Source: Symsagittifera roscoffensis (taxonomy: Eukaryota > Xenacoelomorpha > Acoela > Convolutidae). Taken from it: a stretch of 60,000 nt of DNA. The stretch covers positions 53,748,233 through 53,808,232 of the forward strand of contig NC_087067.1 of NCBI RefSeq assembly GCF_963678635.1, read 5' to 3'. Under the pieces are notes generated by a model. The model searched no databases. It worked only from the letters and a program-made list of their open reading frames with translations, and was not told where the DNA came from. Position numbers and translations under genes: made by a program. Below, piece by piece: positions 25,040-35,456 of this stretch. How positions within the stretch are numbered: the first letter of the stretch is position 1; every line of letters begins with the position of its first letter.

Positions 25040-26767
25040 TTTAAGAATTAGTTTGCCTGTTTTCTTGTATTCGAAAAAAAATCTAAATAATGAGTGCGAA
25101 AGTGATTTGGGATATTTTCATGCAAGTTCAGTTTCAGAGTAATTTTGAAAAGGTGTTAATTTATTTTCCATACTTTGAATATTCTTTTATAAATTTAGAT
25201 TTGATCTTTTTCGATCAGGGTTTCTTATCAAAGAGTATGGATTCTATCAAGTGTTTTTTTTGTGAAATGTTATCCTTCTTGCGTGAATTTTAGCGACTTG
25301 AAATGTGGCACATGTGTTTTCAGGGAACCAAAATATGGATTCCAAGGTACGTGTAGTGGGATCGCAATATCCTTGATCAATTTCAGTAGGCAAGCGAAAT
25401 CCTTTGTATAGTATAAGGTCGTCTTTTAAATTTCGAGTTAATTGTACTTGTTCTAGCCTGATTTTCTAGTAGAAAAACACTATCTCTTGGTATCCTGAGT
25501 TTTTTTTGCCATCTTTACAATTTGATAGGATGATTATTCCAATGTGAGGTGTCCAGTTTTGATCGTGTATATCGAAGGTTAAACGTTCATTCCATGTGCT
25601 CCATGATAGGGGAATTTATCATTTAGTTGAATATGACCTTGCTGTTGTTCAAGTTATGCTTAATTGGCAGGGTCTGGAAAACTGGAAAGTTTCAGAATTT
25701 TAGAATTTTAAAAGTGACTAATTTTAAAACTTTAGACGTTTTAGTTCATTTTAACAATCTTCTGGATCGAGATGTAATAATCTTTTAAAATTGCTCTGGA
25801 AAAAAGATATGAGATCAAGTCTGTTTTGGTTTCCGTTCGAAACTTGTGAGCATTGTATTTTTTCTCAGGGAATTTTCCTGTACATTTATAACCTGTAAGG
25901 GTTGTTGCTCGGGAGTAAGTTGTGGCGGTTTTAGCTGTTGATTTCATATCTTGTGGTTCAAACTCTTTGTATTGTACTATGAGAAAGATCTAGGGAGTTG
26001 GTGTTGGGGATGAAGGTGTATTAAATTGCACTCCTGGTGTTGCAAGATTTCTTCATTGCTTATTTGTGAAGTGTTTCTTGTCAGTGGTCTTCATAATCAT
26101 AATTTGTAACAAGGAGATATTGTGGTCCTGTTCAGCGGGAAGAGTTTTTATGAGTAATTGGTTCAAGGTGTACTAAAAAAGAAAAGGATTTGATTCATAA
26201 AATAATTAAAAGATACATATGTACGATAGTACTCAAAAAGGGTTATGAAAACTGATAAAAATCCTTGTCTTGTTGGTGTATCTATTGTATCTGTATGTAT
26301 CTGTATAGTTCTGTTATGATAAATCGAGGGGGTAAAGGTTTAGTGGTGATTTCTGGTGGTGGTAGTGGTAAGGGGTGATGTACTAAGTTTTTAGTTTTAC
26401 TATGATTTCAAATCTAAGAGTTAAAGGTTGCTGTGATGGTATTTGAGTATTATATTCTTGAATGTTTTTGTAAAAATCATGTCTCTATTGTAGTGTGTTT
26501 AGTACCCAATTATGGAGGCAACTACTTTAGAGGTGTTGTCTAAAATGAAGGGGGTTCTACAGATGAGTTCCAGTCTAAACGTAAAGAACTATTTGTGCTT
26601 TGTAATTCACGGTATCTGTCGTTTAGTTGACTTGTAAAGTGGGCTGGGAATGTAATTGATGGCGTTTGAAAAGTGATTGAAGAGGTTGATGGAAGGTATA
26701 GTGTTTCTGGTAATGACAAGGTGGTATCTGAAAAAAAATTTTTGGGCTAGTCACAAGATTACGTTCA

Positions 26768-27091
26768 TCAAAAGAAAATGTTTGGTTCATCCAATGAGGG
26801 AGTTTTTGTGATAAAGTGGGAGGGGGAATAAAAGGATTTTACCGAATATGTTCGGCAGTAGGTGTTGAACCTAAGTAATCTGAAGAGGGGTATTCGACAA
26901 TTGATATACGAGTGAATGATTAGGGTTGATTTGTTTGACCTGATGTAAGTGTTGTTTGGGGATCTTGGGGTGGGTTGGTAGGTGGGGAATCTTTGATGGG
27001 ATTTGGAGTTGCAATTTTGAAACTGAGTATTGTTTCTGATAATATTCTTTAGCAAAACTAATGATTCAAACAATTGCCAGTGCGAAAACAA
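26768..27091 (-). pseudogene. Decayed Pro/Ser/Thr-rich coding fragment (split unit)
   Basis: Open frame of 107 codons that fuses the Gln/Asn/Pro-rich island to the Ser/Pro island across the deletion near 26880. The same fused frame is found at 55268-54945 with a few changes, so the deletion predates the duplication of this unit. Product unknown. Confidence 0.35.
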
Positions 27092-27477
27092 TCATTGCTT
27101 TCTTTATCCATGAATAACGTGTCAAAATTATGGAAGCGATCAAGGTGAGAAAATTGTGAAAACAATGAAAACGTCTTTTCTGTTTACTAAATTTCGTAGC
27201 ATGTAGTATTTTTGTTCAATATCGTTTATGAATAAGTGGTCCATGGTTTTGGAGTGGAAAACCTAGCTTTGTATGATTAAAACGAAAAAAAAAATAAATT
27301 GAGTACTGAAAACTAGAAAGTTAAAGATTATGATTTCTAAAAGTTCAATTATGAAAAAAATGCAAGGTCGAAAAATTGTAGAAAAATTAAAAGACGATTT
27401 AAAATAGCTGTTTGAATATTTTGTTGTAGGGATTTGAAAAAAAAATCATTTGCAAATTGATTTGATTTGTCAACTTA

Positions 27478-28396
27478 TGTGACATTCGACCAGAATGGAC
27501 AAAATGCAATCTCTGCAGACTTCGAAATTTTAGCAGTAAACCTTCCGAGTTAATGATTTTGAAGGATTAACGACGTTATTCGGATGATTAGCAGAACGGT
27601 GAAGGTCAGGATATTCCCGTATTTTAAAATTTTAAATTTTCGAAGTGATGACGTAACATTTCTGAGAAACGTCAGAAACGGCCATTTTAGCAAAAAGAAC
27701 TAAGAAAAACACAACAACATTAGTTGCGCTGACGATAGCAGCGACAATCGTGATTGAAAAACAGCAGCAGATTGCAGAGAACGTTCCGAGTTGCAACTAT
27801 TGTGCTGCTACAATAGTTGCAAGGCCGTTGCGAACAACGGTGAAGGGTAAGAAACCAGCCTTCCGGATTGGGAAGAAATCGAGATCAACGGGCTTGATTC
27901 AGCGGATTCAAGAATCCGGAAGGGTCTCGGGACGGAAAACTTTTATTGACTCGTGTGAACTTTTAGCATCCTGTCATGTCCTGACTTGAATTTAATTGAT
28001 ATTTGGATTAGTTTTGACAAGGATGAGGTGCTAAGAGTTGGGGGGAAAGGGTTGATCCATCTTCGATGGAGATGATGATTTTTATCTACTGAACAAAAAC
28101 AATAGTAATATAATAAGTAGTAGCCCTGTTTTTAGGAGTTACCTCGTGGTCTGGGGATACTGAGACCCAGCCATGAGCTCACTATCTTTGCATGTAATTC
28201 AGTTAATTTGAGCGTTCTGGTCGAAGCCGGAGAACAGTAACGTTTTTGTCGACCCGATGTTAGAAAAGACCACCGAAAAGTACTGGCTTGGTAGAGACGG
28301 TGAAAAAACATGCAAAGCTCTGTTTAGACGCTAGCCAGTCGTCTTAAGACTTAGTTTTGTTATCCGTCGATGTGTATCTTCCGGGCGAATGTTACA
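27478..28396 (+). repeat. 5' LTR (919 bp)
   Basis: Near-identical to 51086-51920. I see five substitutions, a 1-nt indel in an A run, and one larger indel: about 83 bp after GGTCAGGATA (27607-27690) are present here and absent from the 3' LTR. The missing segment includes TGATGACGTAAC, an ATF/CREB-like sequence. The LTR contains one CCGGAAGGGT box (27916-27925). A 79-codon frame at 27750-27989 occurs in both LTRs but is not convincing as a gene. Confidence 0.95.
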
Positions 28397-28408
28397 TGTA
28401 TGTTTTTA

Positions 28409-28423
28409 TGGCGCTCCTGGGTG
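28409..28423 (+). promoter_or_regulatory. Putative primer-binding site
   Basis: TGGCGCTCCTGGGTG lies 12 nt after the 5' LTR end. It begins with TGG, the complement of a tRNA CCA end, and would pair with a tRNA whose 3' end is CACCCAGGAGCG plus CCA. This resembles the 3' end of animal tRNA-Asn, with two positions different from the common sequence, so the tRNA identity is a guess. The offset of 12 nt is longer than in many gypsy elements. Confidence 0.6.
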
Positions 28424-28455
28424 TTATTCTTTATAACATCATGACCGGCGGAACC

Positions 28456-28495
28456 GTTAACGAGCACTCCGCGCCGAGCGGATGCTCACATTAAC
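28456..28495 (+). ncRNA. Leader stem-loop just after the primer-binding site
   Basis: A fold-back is visible: GTTAA (28456-28460) with TTAAC (28491-28495), GAGCA (28462-28466) with TGCTC (28483-28487), and TCCGC (28468-28472) with GCGGA (28478-28482), loop GCCGA. That is 15 base pairs with small bulges. The position between primer-binding site and gag is where retroelement RNAs usually carry dimerisation or packaging hairpins. That role is inference. Confidence 0.5.
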
Positions 28496-28959
28496 GCCCT
28501 TAATAGGCCTAAGCCGCCGGGGCGGAAGGGTAGTTCGGAACGCGGAGGCCTTCCGGATTGCCGTGAATAGTTTTTTTAACCAAGTTAAGACCGAAAATTC
28601 ACGAACCAGGAAGGGTGGGGGGATCGGCCGTCTCCTCGTCCCCTGAGTGGTTGGTGACCAAAAACACTTAAAGATATGAGTAAAACCAAACAAAAAATAG
28701 TATAGTACCCAAGAAAAACAAAAAACATTAAAAATAACCGAAAAAACCAAAAACAGTAAAAAAGTAAAAAATCAGTAGAAATCATCCCCCCAGACAAGAT
28801 GTGATTCAACCCCCCCGTTTGTTGTTGATAGATATATTGTTGTTACAGGCATTTATATCAGTCAGGATCGTTACGATCAATTTTGTGGCCCGTTTGTGAG
28901 GCTTGTACTGTAGGGTTATTTGAGCATTTAAGCACGTTAATGATAAATTGCGCTCAATA

Positions 28960-30586
28960 CGGAAGGGTCAGCTGATTTGCGCTCAATTCGGAAGGGTCCT
29001 GGCTGAAGACCGATCCGGCAAGCAGTACAAGGAGCAACAAGAAGGGGCTCAACGACAACAACAATCGACTGTTGGGTATCGTTAACAAGTTTTGTATCCC
29101 TTTTGGTACAAAAAGTAAGATAGTAATCTGTGGGGGGCTCGACAGTGCTGCACTGTAGTGACCCTTCACCGAACTGCGAATATCCGAGTTAAGCACCTTA
29201 ATTCGGATAATTAACAAACCCGGAGGGGTATAGTATTACTAATATTATTACTTATATAGCCTATATTAATAGTCTTATATCGTTTTTCGGTGAAAAACAA
29301 CGAAAACAGACCAGTTTTTAGGGTCAAAATAGCGATATTTTGATCCCCCCACAAGTCGCGATTTTTGAGATATCGATATTTTTTGAAACGGAAAAAAGCG
29401 CTTAGTTAGTGTGTTACATCGTAACTGCACTACTGTAATAAGTAGAACCGGTTAACTTTAGTTCGGAAGTGGTTGGAACTAGTTTGGTACCAAAAACCAA
29501 ATTTTCCCATTTTTGATAGTAAGAAACACTATAAAATCAGAAAATTTTTTGAAATCTTTGAGTTAGGACAGTAAAAATAGTTGTTCGGATAACGTCCACT
29601 AGTGAATCTACGAGTTTTAAAACCCGCTACCCGAAAGCCTTCCGGGTTGCAGAGGAATCGAACATAGCGTGTTTGATTTGGTGGATTCATCAATCCGGAG
29701 GGTCCAGGTAGCATAGTTTTTCGCAAATTTTTTTTACAGAAGCGTTTTAGATCGGGTTTTTTGCATTGAACTAGAAGAGTATAGGCCTTCTGAGCTCAGA
29801 TCAATAATTTTTAGGTCAAAAGGACCAGATTTGCGGAAAAAGTTAGGCGGAACCGATAAGAGAGAAAATTTTTGAGTTTGGAAAAAAGACGTTTTGGTTA
29901 ATAACTTTGGAACTACAGAGCATATCGAGTTGATCTTGGTACCAATAGATCAGAGATTAGCTGAGCTTACTGACAGGATTGGGAAATTTCCCGGAAAAAC
30001 GAGCGAGAAATTTTTTTGAGATTGTTTTTAGCAAATTACACAAATCCGGAGGGGTACACCCTTCACGTTTATAAATTTTTCTGAAAAACCCTTATACCCC
30101 TACCAAACGTTGATAGCGATTGAACTAAGTAACTTAGGACAGTTCTAGACAAAAAGGGAGGGCTGAAGGCACAAGACAACCATAACAGAGTCGAAATTAG
30201 GCAAGTGATAAGACCCTTCACCGTTAGTGTGAATTGTCAAATAAGTGCCTTAACTTCAATCCGGAGGGGTCTAGGAAAGGACCCTATACCCTTCCCAGTT
30301 AATTCAAACAGCATAAAAGCAACACAGAACGTATCCGGAGGGGTATAAGCTGAAATTAAGAAAACTACGAAAAGCTACTTTGACAGAGCTAAGGGCTCCG
30401 AATCCGGAGGGGTCTACTTTCCACAAAACCGGAGGGGTCCGAATCCGGAGGGGTCTTATAGTTGCTAATTCGGAGGGGTCCAAATCCGGAGGGGTCTACT
30501 ATTAACTAACTCGGAGGGGTCCCAATCCGGAGGGGTCTATATTCTGACAGTCCGGAAGGGTCCTATTTGTGCCAATCCGGAGGGGT
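28960..30586 (+). repeat. Sixteen dispersed-to-tandem CCGGAGGGGT boxes
   Basis: Box starts (exact or one to two bases different) are 28960, 28989, 29220, 29695, 30046, 30261, 30335, 30404, 30429, 30445, 30470, 30486, 30511, 30527, 30552 and 30577. From 30404 the spacing is 25, 16, 25, 16, 25, 16, 25 and 25 bp, so two interleaved series each recur every 41 bp. Boxes are almost invariant while the 15-bp spacers between them differ. A related CCGGAAGGGT is in each LTR. All are in the same orientation. A binding-site array, comparable in position to the Su(Hw) insulator array in the leader of Drosophila gypsy, is one possible reading; G-quadruplex formation is another. Confidence 0.85.
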
Positions 30587-31367
30587 ATTATTTTATTAAG
30601 GACTTAGGTAAACGAAAGAAAGACTAAAAAGTGAGAGGTATTAGGTTATTAACACACAGGCTAGGTATCAGTGACTGCACTGGTAACTTGCCTCTCAATA
30701 AGAACCAGACTAATACAAAACAGGTCCGAACTCGGATATTCGCGACAATAAGTCTAAATTAAAAGAGCGTGATTCATTGGTGTGGATTGTAACATAATAC
30801 GTTTTTGGGAAAAGTGACTGCCCTGAGGATTTTAGTAGGTCTAGCTCGGGCAGTCCGAAGGCAGATAGGTAACACAGTACTCGGTGGGTGCAATAGACGC
30901 CCACTTGAGAAAATTACTGCCTTCAAAGTTTTGTCTGTTTGGTGCAGCACCGAGCAGGGAAAGCTTTTTCTTTAAAAGACAGGTTCGACTATTGTACTGC
31001 GACCGACAAAGAGTACAAGACACATACGTTTTTTTTTTATATATACATTCATATTGTGTCAATATATATTTTTTGTTTTTGATTTTAAATCAACGTAAAC
31101 TGTGCTTGATTGGGTAGTGAATACACTATCTTTTAAATTGACTGATAACATCATATTGTGCTAATTTCCAAACCTTTGGACCGATAATCGGTTAGTGTGA
31201 ATAAATTTTATACAAACTCTACTCTGATAACATACAGGGATTCGTGGTCACTATTTAATAGAATCTTGTGATATTTATTGTGTTGTGTCATTATTATTGT
31301 TAATAAAACTATAAGGTCTCTAGCAATCGAGTTAAGTGTATAGGCATTAGAAAGTGACAAATAGAGA

Positions 31368-32609
31368 ATGAGTCTAGACAAGTCAAGGATACCAAAACGA
31401 GGTAATAGCTCTAGGAAATTCATACCTGAAAAGCAGAGAAAAACGATGACCGATCCTTTTGTGGATTGGATCAAGCGATACCGGTCTGATAAAAGGGGGA
31501 CGGTTTCAGGCAGAATGGTTGAAACGAGAAGTCAGAAGACCTCAGAAGAGCGAAGAGAACTGTTAGAAGTGGAGATCAATACAGACCATACCATGAATGA
31601 CAACCAGGAAGTAAATGAACTGGAAGGGAGAGGCAGAAGGCTGGCGAGTGAATCTACCCCGGTAGAACAAGGCCATGATTTTGCCACTTCCACCGGGACA
31701 TTGGATCGAGAAGAGATGTCGGAACTGTCCGACATCTCAACTGAGGTAGCGGCAACGAGAACATCTCCGACAGACAACACTATGATGGCAAGCGGAACTG
31801 GGAAACAAACGACATCATCATCGTTCTCAGAAAGAATGAAGAACACCTTCGGAAACATCTTTCCATTCAGCATGGGAGGAGGAGCAGGAAACGATGGTGA
31901 GTCTCAGGAGGAAGAAGATGAAGAGGAGCAAGGGGACTCTGGATCTCAAGTAAGCCTCAATATTTCGATCCAGGAGAGTGAGGCACACGTCGGAAGAGAG
32001 ACTGGAACCATGGATAAATTTGGTGTAGTGACAACGATAAGCAAAGAGGCAAACACACCAGGCCAGTCAAAAGACTTCGCGATTAGAGCAAGTTCGGAGC
32101 CACAACCTGGTGAGAATAAAACCAGAGGGCTCGGCAACGCGTTAATTGATACTGAAATAAATAAAGAAAAGACGTTGAAGCAGAGAGTCAAGGCCCGGAT
32201 CTCGACAAGCACGAAGTTACCTGGGACCGACAGGGTTACACCACCACTAGTAACGCCACTCGTGGATAACGGGGCAGCACTAGAGGAAGCCTTAAACAAC
32301 ATAGTGGACAGTTTAGGAGAACAAAATGAGCAAATGTCAATAAGGATGAGTGAACTAGAAAGAGCAGTTCACATTGAGAGGGAAAGGCTGCGGGAAGAAA
32401 TAAACCGCAACAGACAAGAAGTTGACAGGAGCGAAAAACGCTTGAAAGAGAGAACGGATGAACACATGACGAGGAACTTGTCGCGAATGACAAGAGAGGC
32501 GGAACAGAGGGAGTTACGCTTAAGAGCCGACATGGAGAAGTTAAGAATTCAGCAAGAGCAGTCTCTTGGGACTCTTGACACAAAGATAGATGCGATGATG
32601 GAGAGGTGA
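31368..32609 (+). CDS. gag: Gag N-terminal part (413 codons, ends in-frame TGA)
   Basis: Starts at ATG 31368 after the long leader. Residues 1-70 are basic, with RMVETRSQ near residue 50, an opening seen in retrotransposon Gag proteins. The middle is acidic and Ser/Glu-rich (EEEDEEEQ near residue 183-190). Residues about 305-413 are a long charged helix with heptad-like spacing, probably a coiled coil for Gag assembly. The stop TGA at 32607-32609 is followed, in the same frame and without any further stop, by coil-like sequence leading into the next ORF, whose ATG is only 12 nt away. Either this TGA is read through or it is a recent nonsense mutation splitting one Gag. Matrix-like role inferred from position. 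Confidence 0.75.
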   Translation: MSLDKSRIPKRGNSSRKFIPEKQRKTMTDPFVDWIKRYRSDKRGTVSGRMVETRSQKTSEERRELLEVEINTDHTMNDNQEVNELEGRGRRLASESTPVEQGHDFATSTGTLDREEMSELSDISTEVAATRTSPTDNTMMASGTGKQTTSSSFSERMKNTFGNIFPFSMGGGAGNDGESQEEEDEEEQGDSGSQVSLNISIQESEAHVGRETGTMDKFGVVTTISKEANTPGQSKDFAIRASSEPQPGENKTRGLGNALIDTEINKEKTLKQRVKARISTSTKLPGTDRVTPPLVTPLVDNGAALEEALNNIVDSLGEQNEQMSIRMSELERAVHIERERLREEINRNRQEVDRSEKRLKERTDEHMTRNLSRMTREAEQRELRLRADMEKLRIQQEQSLGTLDTKIDAMMER

Positions 32610-32621
32610 ACTCAGGCTATC

Positions 32622-35456
32622 ATGGATAGGTTGGACGGGCTACTAAGCAGCAAGAGTGGACCAAAAGAAGGAGAACCGAATTCGGGAGGTCCCAGCAGGG
32701 AACCGAAGGTGAACTTCAATGAACATCAAAAGAGGAAGACGTATGGATCCACTAGAGGCAGGGGCAGTTCATCAGGCTATGCCACAAGGGATAATGAAGC
32801 ATGGGGCCCGAACAATAGAGCAAGTTCAACGGGGAACAGACAAACCTCTAACGAACGACCAACGCAAGGCACACATGCGACTGGGAGAAGTGATTCCGGC
32901 AACAGGGGGCATGCAAGCCCGAGGAGGAGTCATGTGGGCCAAGCGGGAAGTGCTCACGGTGATTCGGATTGCAGGGATGCACCGCACACAGAGCCTTCGA
33001 CGAGGTGTGAGGACACTCAAACGGGACACTCAAGGGATGCTACTGCAATGGCCACGGCATTTGAACCCCTGAACAGGTCTCTGGAGACATTCCTGACGAG
33101 GTTATCTAAAACCAATGAACTCAGTGAGAAGTCCAGAAGAGTCTTTAAGAAGCCAAGATGCTACAAAGACGAATCTGATGGCTGTATTGATACCTGGATA
33201 GAGGTAATGAAGCTGCATTTCGAGGAAGAGGACTTGTCTGAGAGACAAGAATGCAGCGCGCTCACCAGCAACTTAGAAGGGACAGCCCTGAACTGTGTCA
33301 TGGCCAAAAAACAGTATCAACGTGACACTGCAGAGAAAATCTTCGAAATCTTGTTAAACCGTTTCGGATCAGGGGTGCAGGGGCACCAGGCGATGATGCG
33401 CTTCGAGAAACGGAGGCAACGGGAGGATGAAACCATAGACAAGTTTCTCGATGATTTGGAAATGCTGAGAAGACGCAGCCAACCGGATGAGTCAAACCGA
33501 AGGATGAACCTGGCCGTAGCCTCAAAATTCATCGATGGTGTGAAAAATGATGAACTTCGTACGATGCTAGCAACGCATTACACACCACTATCAACTAATG
33601 CGCCAACACCGGAGGAGTTGAGGCTCAAATCAAAAGAGTATCTGTTGTTGAAGCCTCCTTCGAGATCTGGATATTACAAGAACAATTATGGCAATTTTAA
33701 CAACGGACCAGCAAACCAAGGGAACAATTGGTACAAACCGAGGGATGATATGGAGAAGAGACGCTCTTGTGCTAGTTGTAGTTCAACAGACCATCATGTG
33801 TCAGCATGCCCAGCTTACAAACAAGGCATGAAAGCAATAGGCTTTAGCCTCGAGGACGAAGATGCGTCAGAGTTGGACCATGAGGATTTCATGAAAGGAG
33901 TAATTGCGAAATTCGGCCCGAGGTGCTTCTTTTGCAACTTGGAAGGTCATTTTAAATCAGATTGTCCGCAATTCTGGGATGCAGTGGCAGACATCAAGCA
34001 TCCAAGACATGAAGAAGCTTTGTCAGGAATGAAAGCCAGCAAGGCTCGACTTTTGAGCGAAGCGGAGGCACGCAGAAAGGACAAACCTCAAGAGCTGGCG
34101 GCAAAGAAAATGCAAGCGGTAACAGGGGAGACACATGAGCCGGAACCAGCAACTGCGGCTGAGGACTTCAAGATCGATTATAAGGCAGCCGCAAGGGATG
34201 CGCAAAATAGAGTACAACAGGAATTGGTCACGAAAGAGATCGAACAAAAAGTGAAACTTGAACTGGAAAATGAAAAGCTTCAGGAGCAATTGAATACCTT
34301 CGTAGCAACGGAGGTCGAAGAGACGAAAACACCAAGCAGTTTAGATATGAAACTTAAAGTGATCTCCGGTAAGAGGTTTGGCATGGCGCCGCAAGGAAAG
34401 AAGATACAGTCGATAATCTCAGTGGCTGGACACCAGGTAATAAGAAATCTGAGTGAACCATCAGAGTTCACTTTAATGCATTTGGACACATATGCAGATT
34501 ATCTGAGGCAGGTGGAGCCACGCACTGAGTCGAGAGCTGTGCGAGCACTACTAACGACGGGTGGCCCTCGCATGAAGAAACTTCATGGACGCTACCTAGA
34601 AGTCTACGGGCCGTATCAAGTGATGCTGAACGTGGATGGAATTAGTATCTACACCAGGACTTACATAACAACAGATGATGACCAGATGGGGCAGATCTAT
34701 TTGGGTGAAGAGGAACTCAAAGTCCGCAGGATAGGCCATGACGCCATGATGGAACAAGACGCGGTACACATTGGATATGAAGCAGATGTGACAGCACACC
34801 TGCTCGACACCAACGGAACAAAAATCGGAGTCACAGGGCTTCTGGACACAGGAGCGGTGGTGAGTGTGATGCCGATAAAAACTTGGGAAAGAATGGGCTT
34901 CACACGGGAAGATATGATTCCTACGAACCTCCGACTGGCCGCCGCAAATCGAGGAGCCATCTACGTAGCCGGAAGAACACCGATAACGGTCCTTCACATG
35001 GGAGGACGAGATCTTTGGATGAGCTTCCTGGTGGTAGAGAATCTGGACGACGCCGACCAATTCATCTTGGGCAGAGACTTTGTCAGGAATTTTGACGTGA
35101 TGATTGACTTGAACAACGGTCTAATACGGATTAGAAACCCGGACCGAAAGTATGTTAAGAGACCAATTAATAGGATAATAACAGATGAAAATAAGGTACC
35201 AGTTTTTTTGGATAGAAAAGTAAAGTTACAACCAGGACAAGCTGTAGTAGCAATTTTTAGAATGAGAAATTTAAATTCGTTAAGTGATAGCAAACAGGTT
35301 TGCTTAGTACCGAATCCAAATAGTCAGAGTTCGGTGATTTTAGGACGGAGCTTCTCGGTAACGCGAAACGGACTGTGTGTCAGTGTGTTGTTGAACACAC
35401 TGGACACCACGGTTTCAATCCAGCGTGGAAAGAAGCTTGCTACGCTTTGCCGATGA
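32622..35456 (+). CDS. gag-pro: Gag capsid-nucleocapsid and aspartic protease (944 codons)
   Basis: In the same frame as the preceding ORF. Residues about 180-340 form the retrotransposon Gag (capsid) domain, recognisable from TWIEVMKLHFEEED, LEGTALNCV and RFEKRRQREDETIDKFLDDL. Two CCHC zinc knuckles follow: CASCSSTDHHVSAC at residue 383 and CFFCNLEGHFKSDC at residue 435, both CX2CX4HX4C, for RNA binding. A charged helix (about 500-575) separates them from a retropepsin-like protease with active site LLDTGA (Asp about residue 742) and closing block ILGRDF about residue 814. The ORF ends at TGA 35454-35456 and overlaps the pol frame, which is displaced by -1. This is the usual Gag-Pro layout; capsid assembly, RNA packaging and polyprotein cleavage are the expected roles. 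Confidence 0.9.
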   Translation: MDRLDGLLSSKSGPKEGEPNSGGPSREPKVNFNEHQKRKTYGSTRGRGSSSGYATRDNEAWGPNNRASSTGNRQTSNERPTQGTHATGRSDSGNRGHASPRRSHVGQAGSAHGDSDCRDAPHTEPSTRCEDTQTGHSRDATAMATAFEPLNRSLETFLTRLSKTNELSEKSRRVFKKPRCYKDESDGCIDTWIEVMKLHFEEEDLSERQECSALTSNLEGTALNCVMAKKQYQRDTAEKIFEILLNRFGSGVQGHQAMMRFEKRRQREDETIDKFLDDLEMLRRRSQPDESNRRMNLAVASKFIDGVKNDELRTMLATHYTPLSTNAPTPEELRLKSKEYLLLKPPSRSGYYKNNYGNFNNGPANQGNNWYKPRDDMEKRRSCASCSSTDHHVSACPAYKQGMKAIGFSLEDEDASELDHEDFMKGVIAKFGPRCFFCNLEGHFKSDCPQFWDAVADIKHPRHEEALSGMKASKARLLSEAEARRKDKPQELAAKKMQAVTGETHEPEPATAAEDFKIDYKAAARDAQNRVQQELVTKEIEQKVKLELENEKLQEQLNTFVATEVEETKTPSSLDMKLKVISGKRFGMAPQGKKIQSIISVAGHQVIRNLSEPSEFTLMHLDTYADYLRQVEPRTESRAVRALLTTGGPRMKKLHGRYLEVYGPYQVMLNVDGISIYTRTYITTDDDQMGQIYLGEEELKVRRIGHDAMMEQDAVHIGYEADVTAHLLDTNGTKIGVTGLLDTGAVVSVMPIKTWERMGFTREDMIPTNLRLAAANRGAIYVAGRTPITVLHMGGRDLWMSFLVVENLDDADQFILGRDFVRNFDVMIDLNNGLIRIRNPDRKYVKRPINRIITDENKVPVFLDRKVKLQPGQAVVAIFRMRNLNSLSDSKQVCLVPNPNSQSSVILGRSFSVTRNGLCVSVLLNTLDTTVSIQRGKKLATLCR

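Larger units (their letters stand above)
24666..27477 (+). repeat. Array unit split by the giant retrotransposon (left part)
   Basis: Direct unit with the usual landmarks. It lacks the segment with GAGGGCCGRCAGG and CGATGCTGGTG: AATCTGAAGAGGGG near 26880 jumps directly to TATTCGACAATTG, a deletion also present at 55063-55072. The unit is interrupted after CAACTTA at 27477 and continues at 51921 (TTATTTTTTATTTTCC). Uninterrupted copies read CAACTTATTTTTTATTTT, so a TTA or TTAT target duplication flanks the insertion. Confidence 0.85.
28424..31367 (+). other. Long leader of the giant retrotransposon
   Basis: Nearly 3 kb between primer-binding site and the first Gag ATG, without a convincing gene. 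It holds the stem-loop at 28456-28495, the CCGGAGGGGT boxes (28960-30586) and two GACCCTTCACCG copies (29159 and 30211) that could pair with downstream CCGGAGGGGTC boxes. Several upstream ATGs exist, so Gag translation would need leader splicing, reinitiation or an internal entry mechanism. Possible donor-like sites such as AAAGTAAGAT near 29115 are present, but I cannot show that any is used. Confidence 0.6.

Noticed and set aside
27750-27989. 79-codon frame present in both LTRs (also 51275-51514)
   Set aside because: Present in both LTRs only because the LTRs are near-identical. Basic low-complexity text, no domain, no independent evidence of translation.
28960-30586. CCGGAGGGGT boxes as a CRISPR array or telomeric repeat
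   Set aside because: Boxes are too short for CRISPR repeats, there are no cas genes and the context is a retrotransposon leader. Spacing alternates rather than being head-to-tail as in telomeres.
31532-35060. Long antisense frames opposite gag-pro
   Set aside because: Shadow frames of the coding strand; Ser/Leu/Pro-rich composition mirrors the Glu/Arg-rich sense codons.
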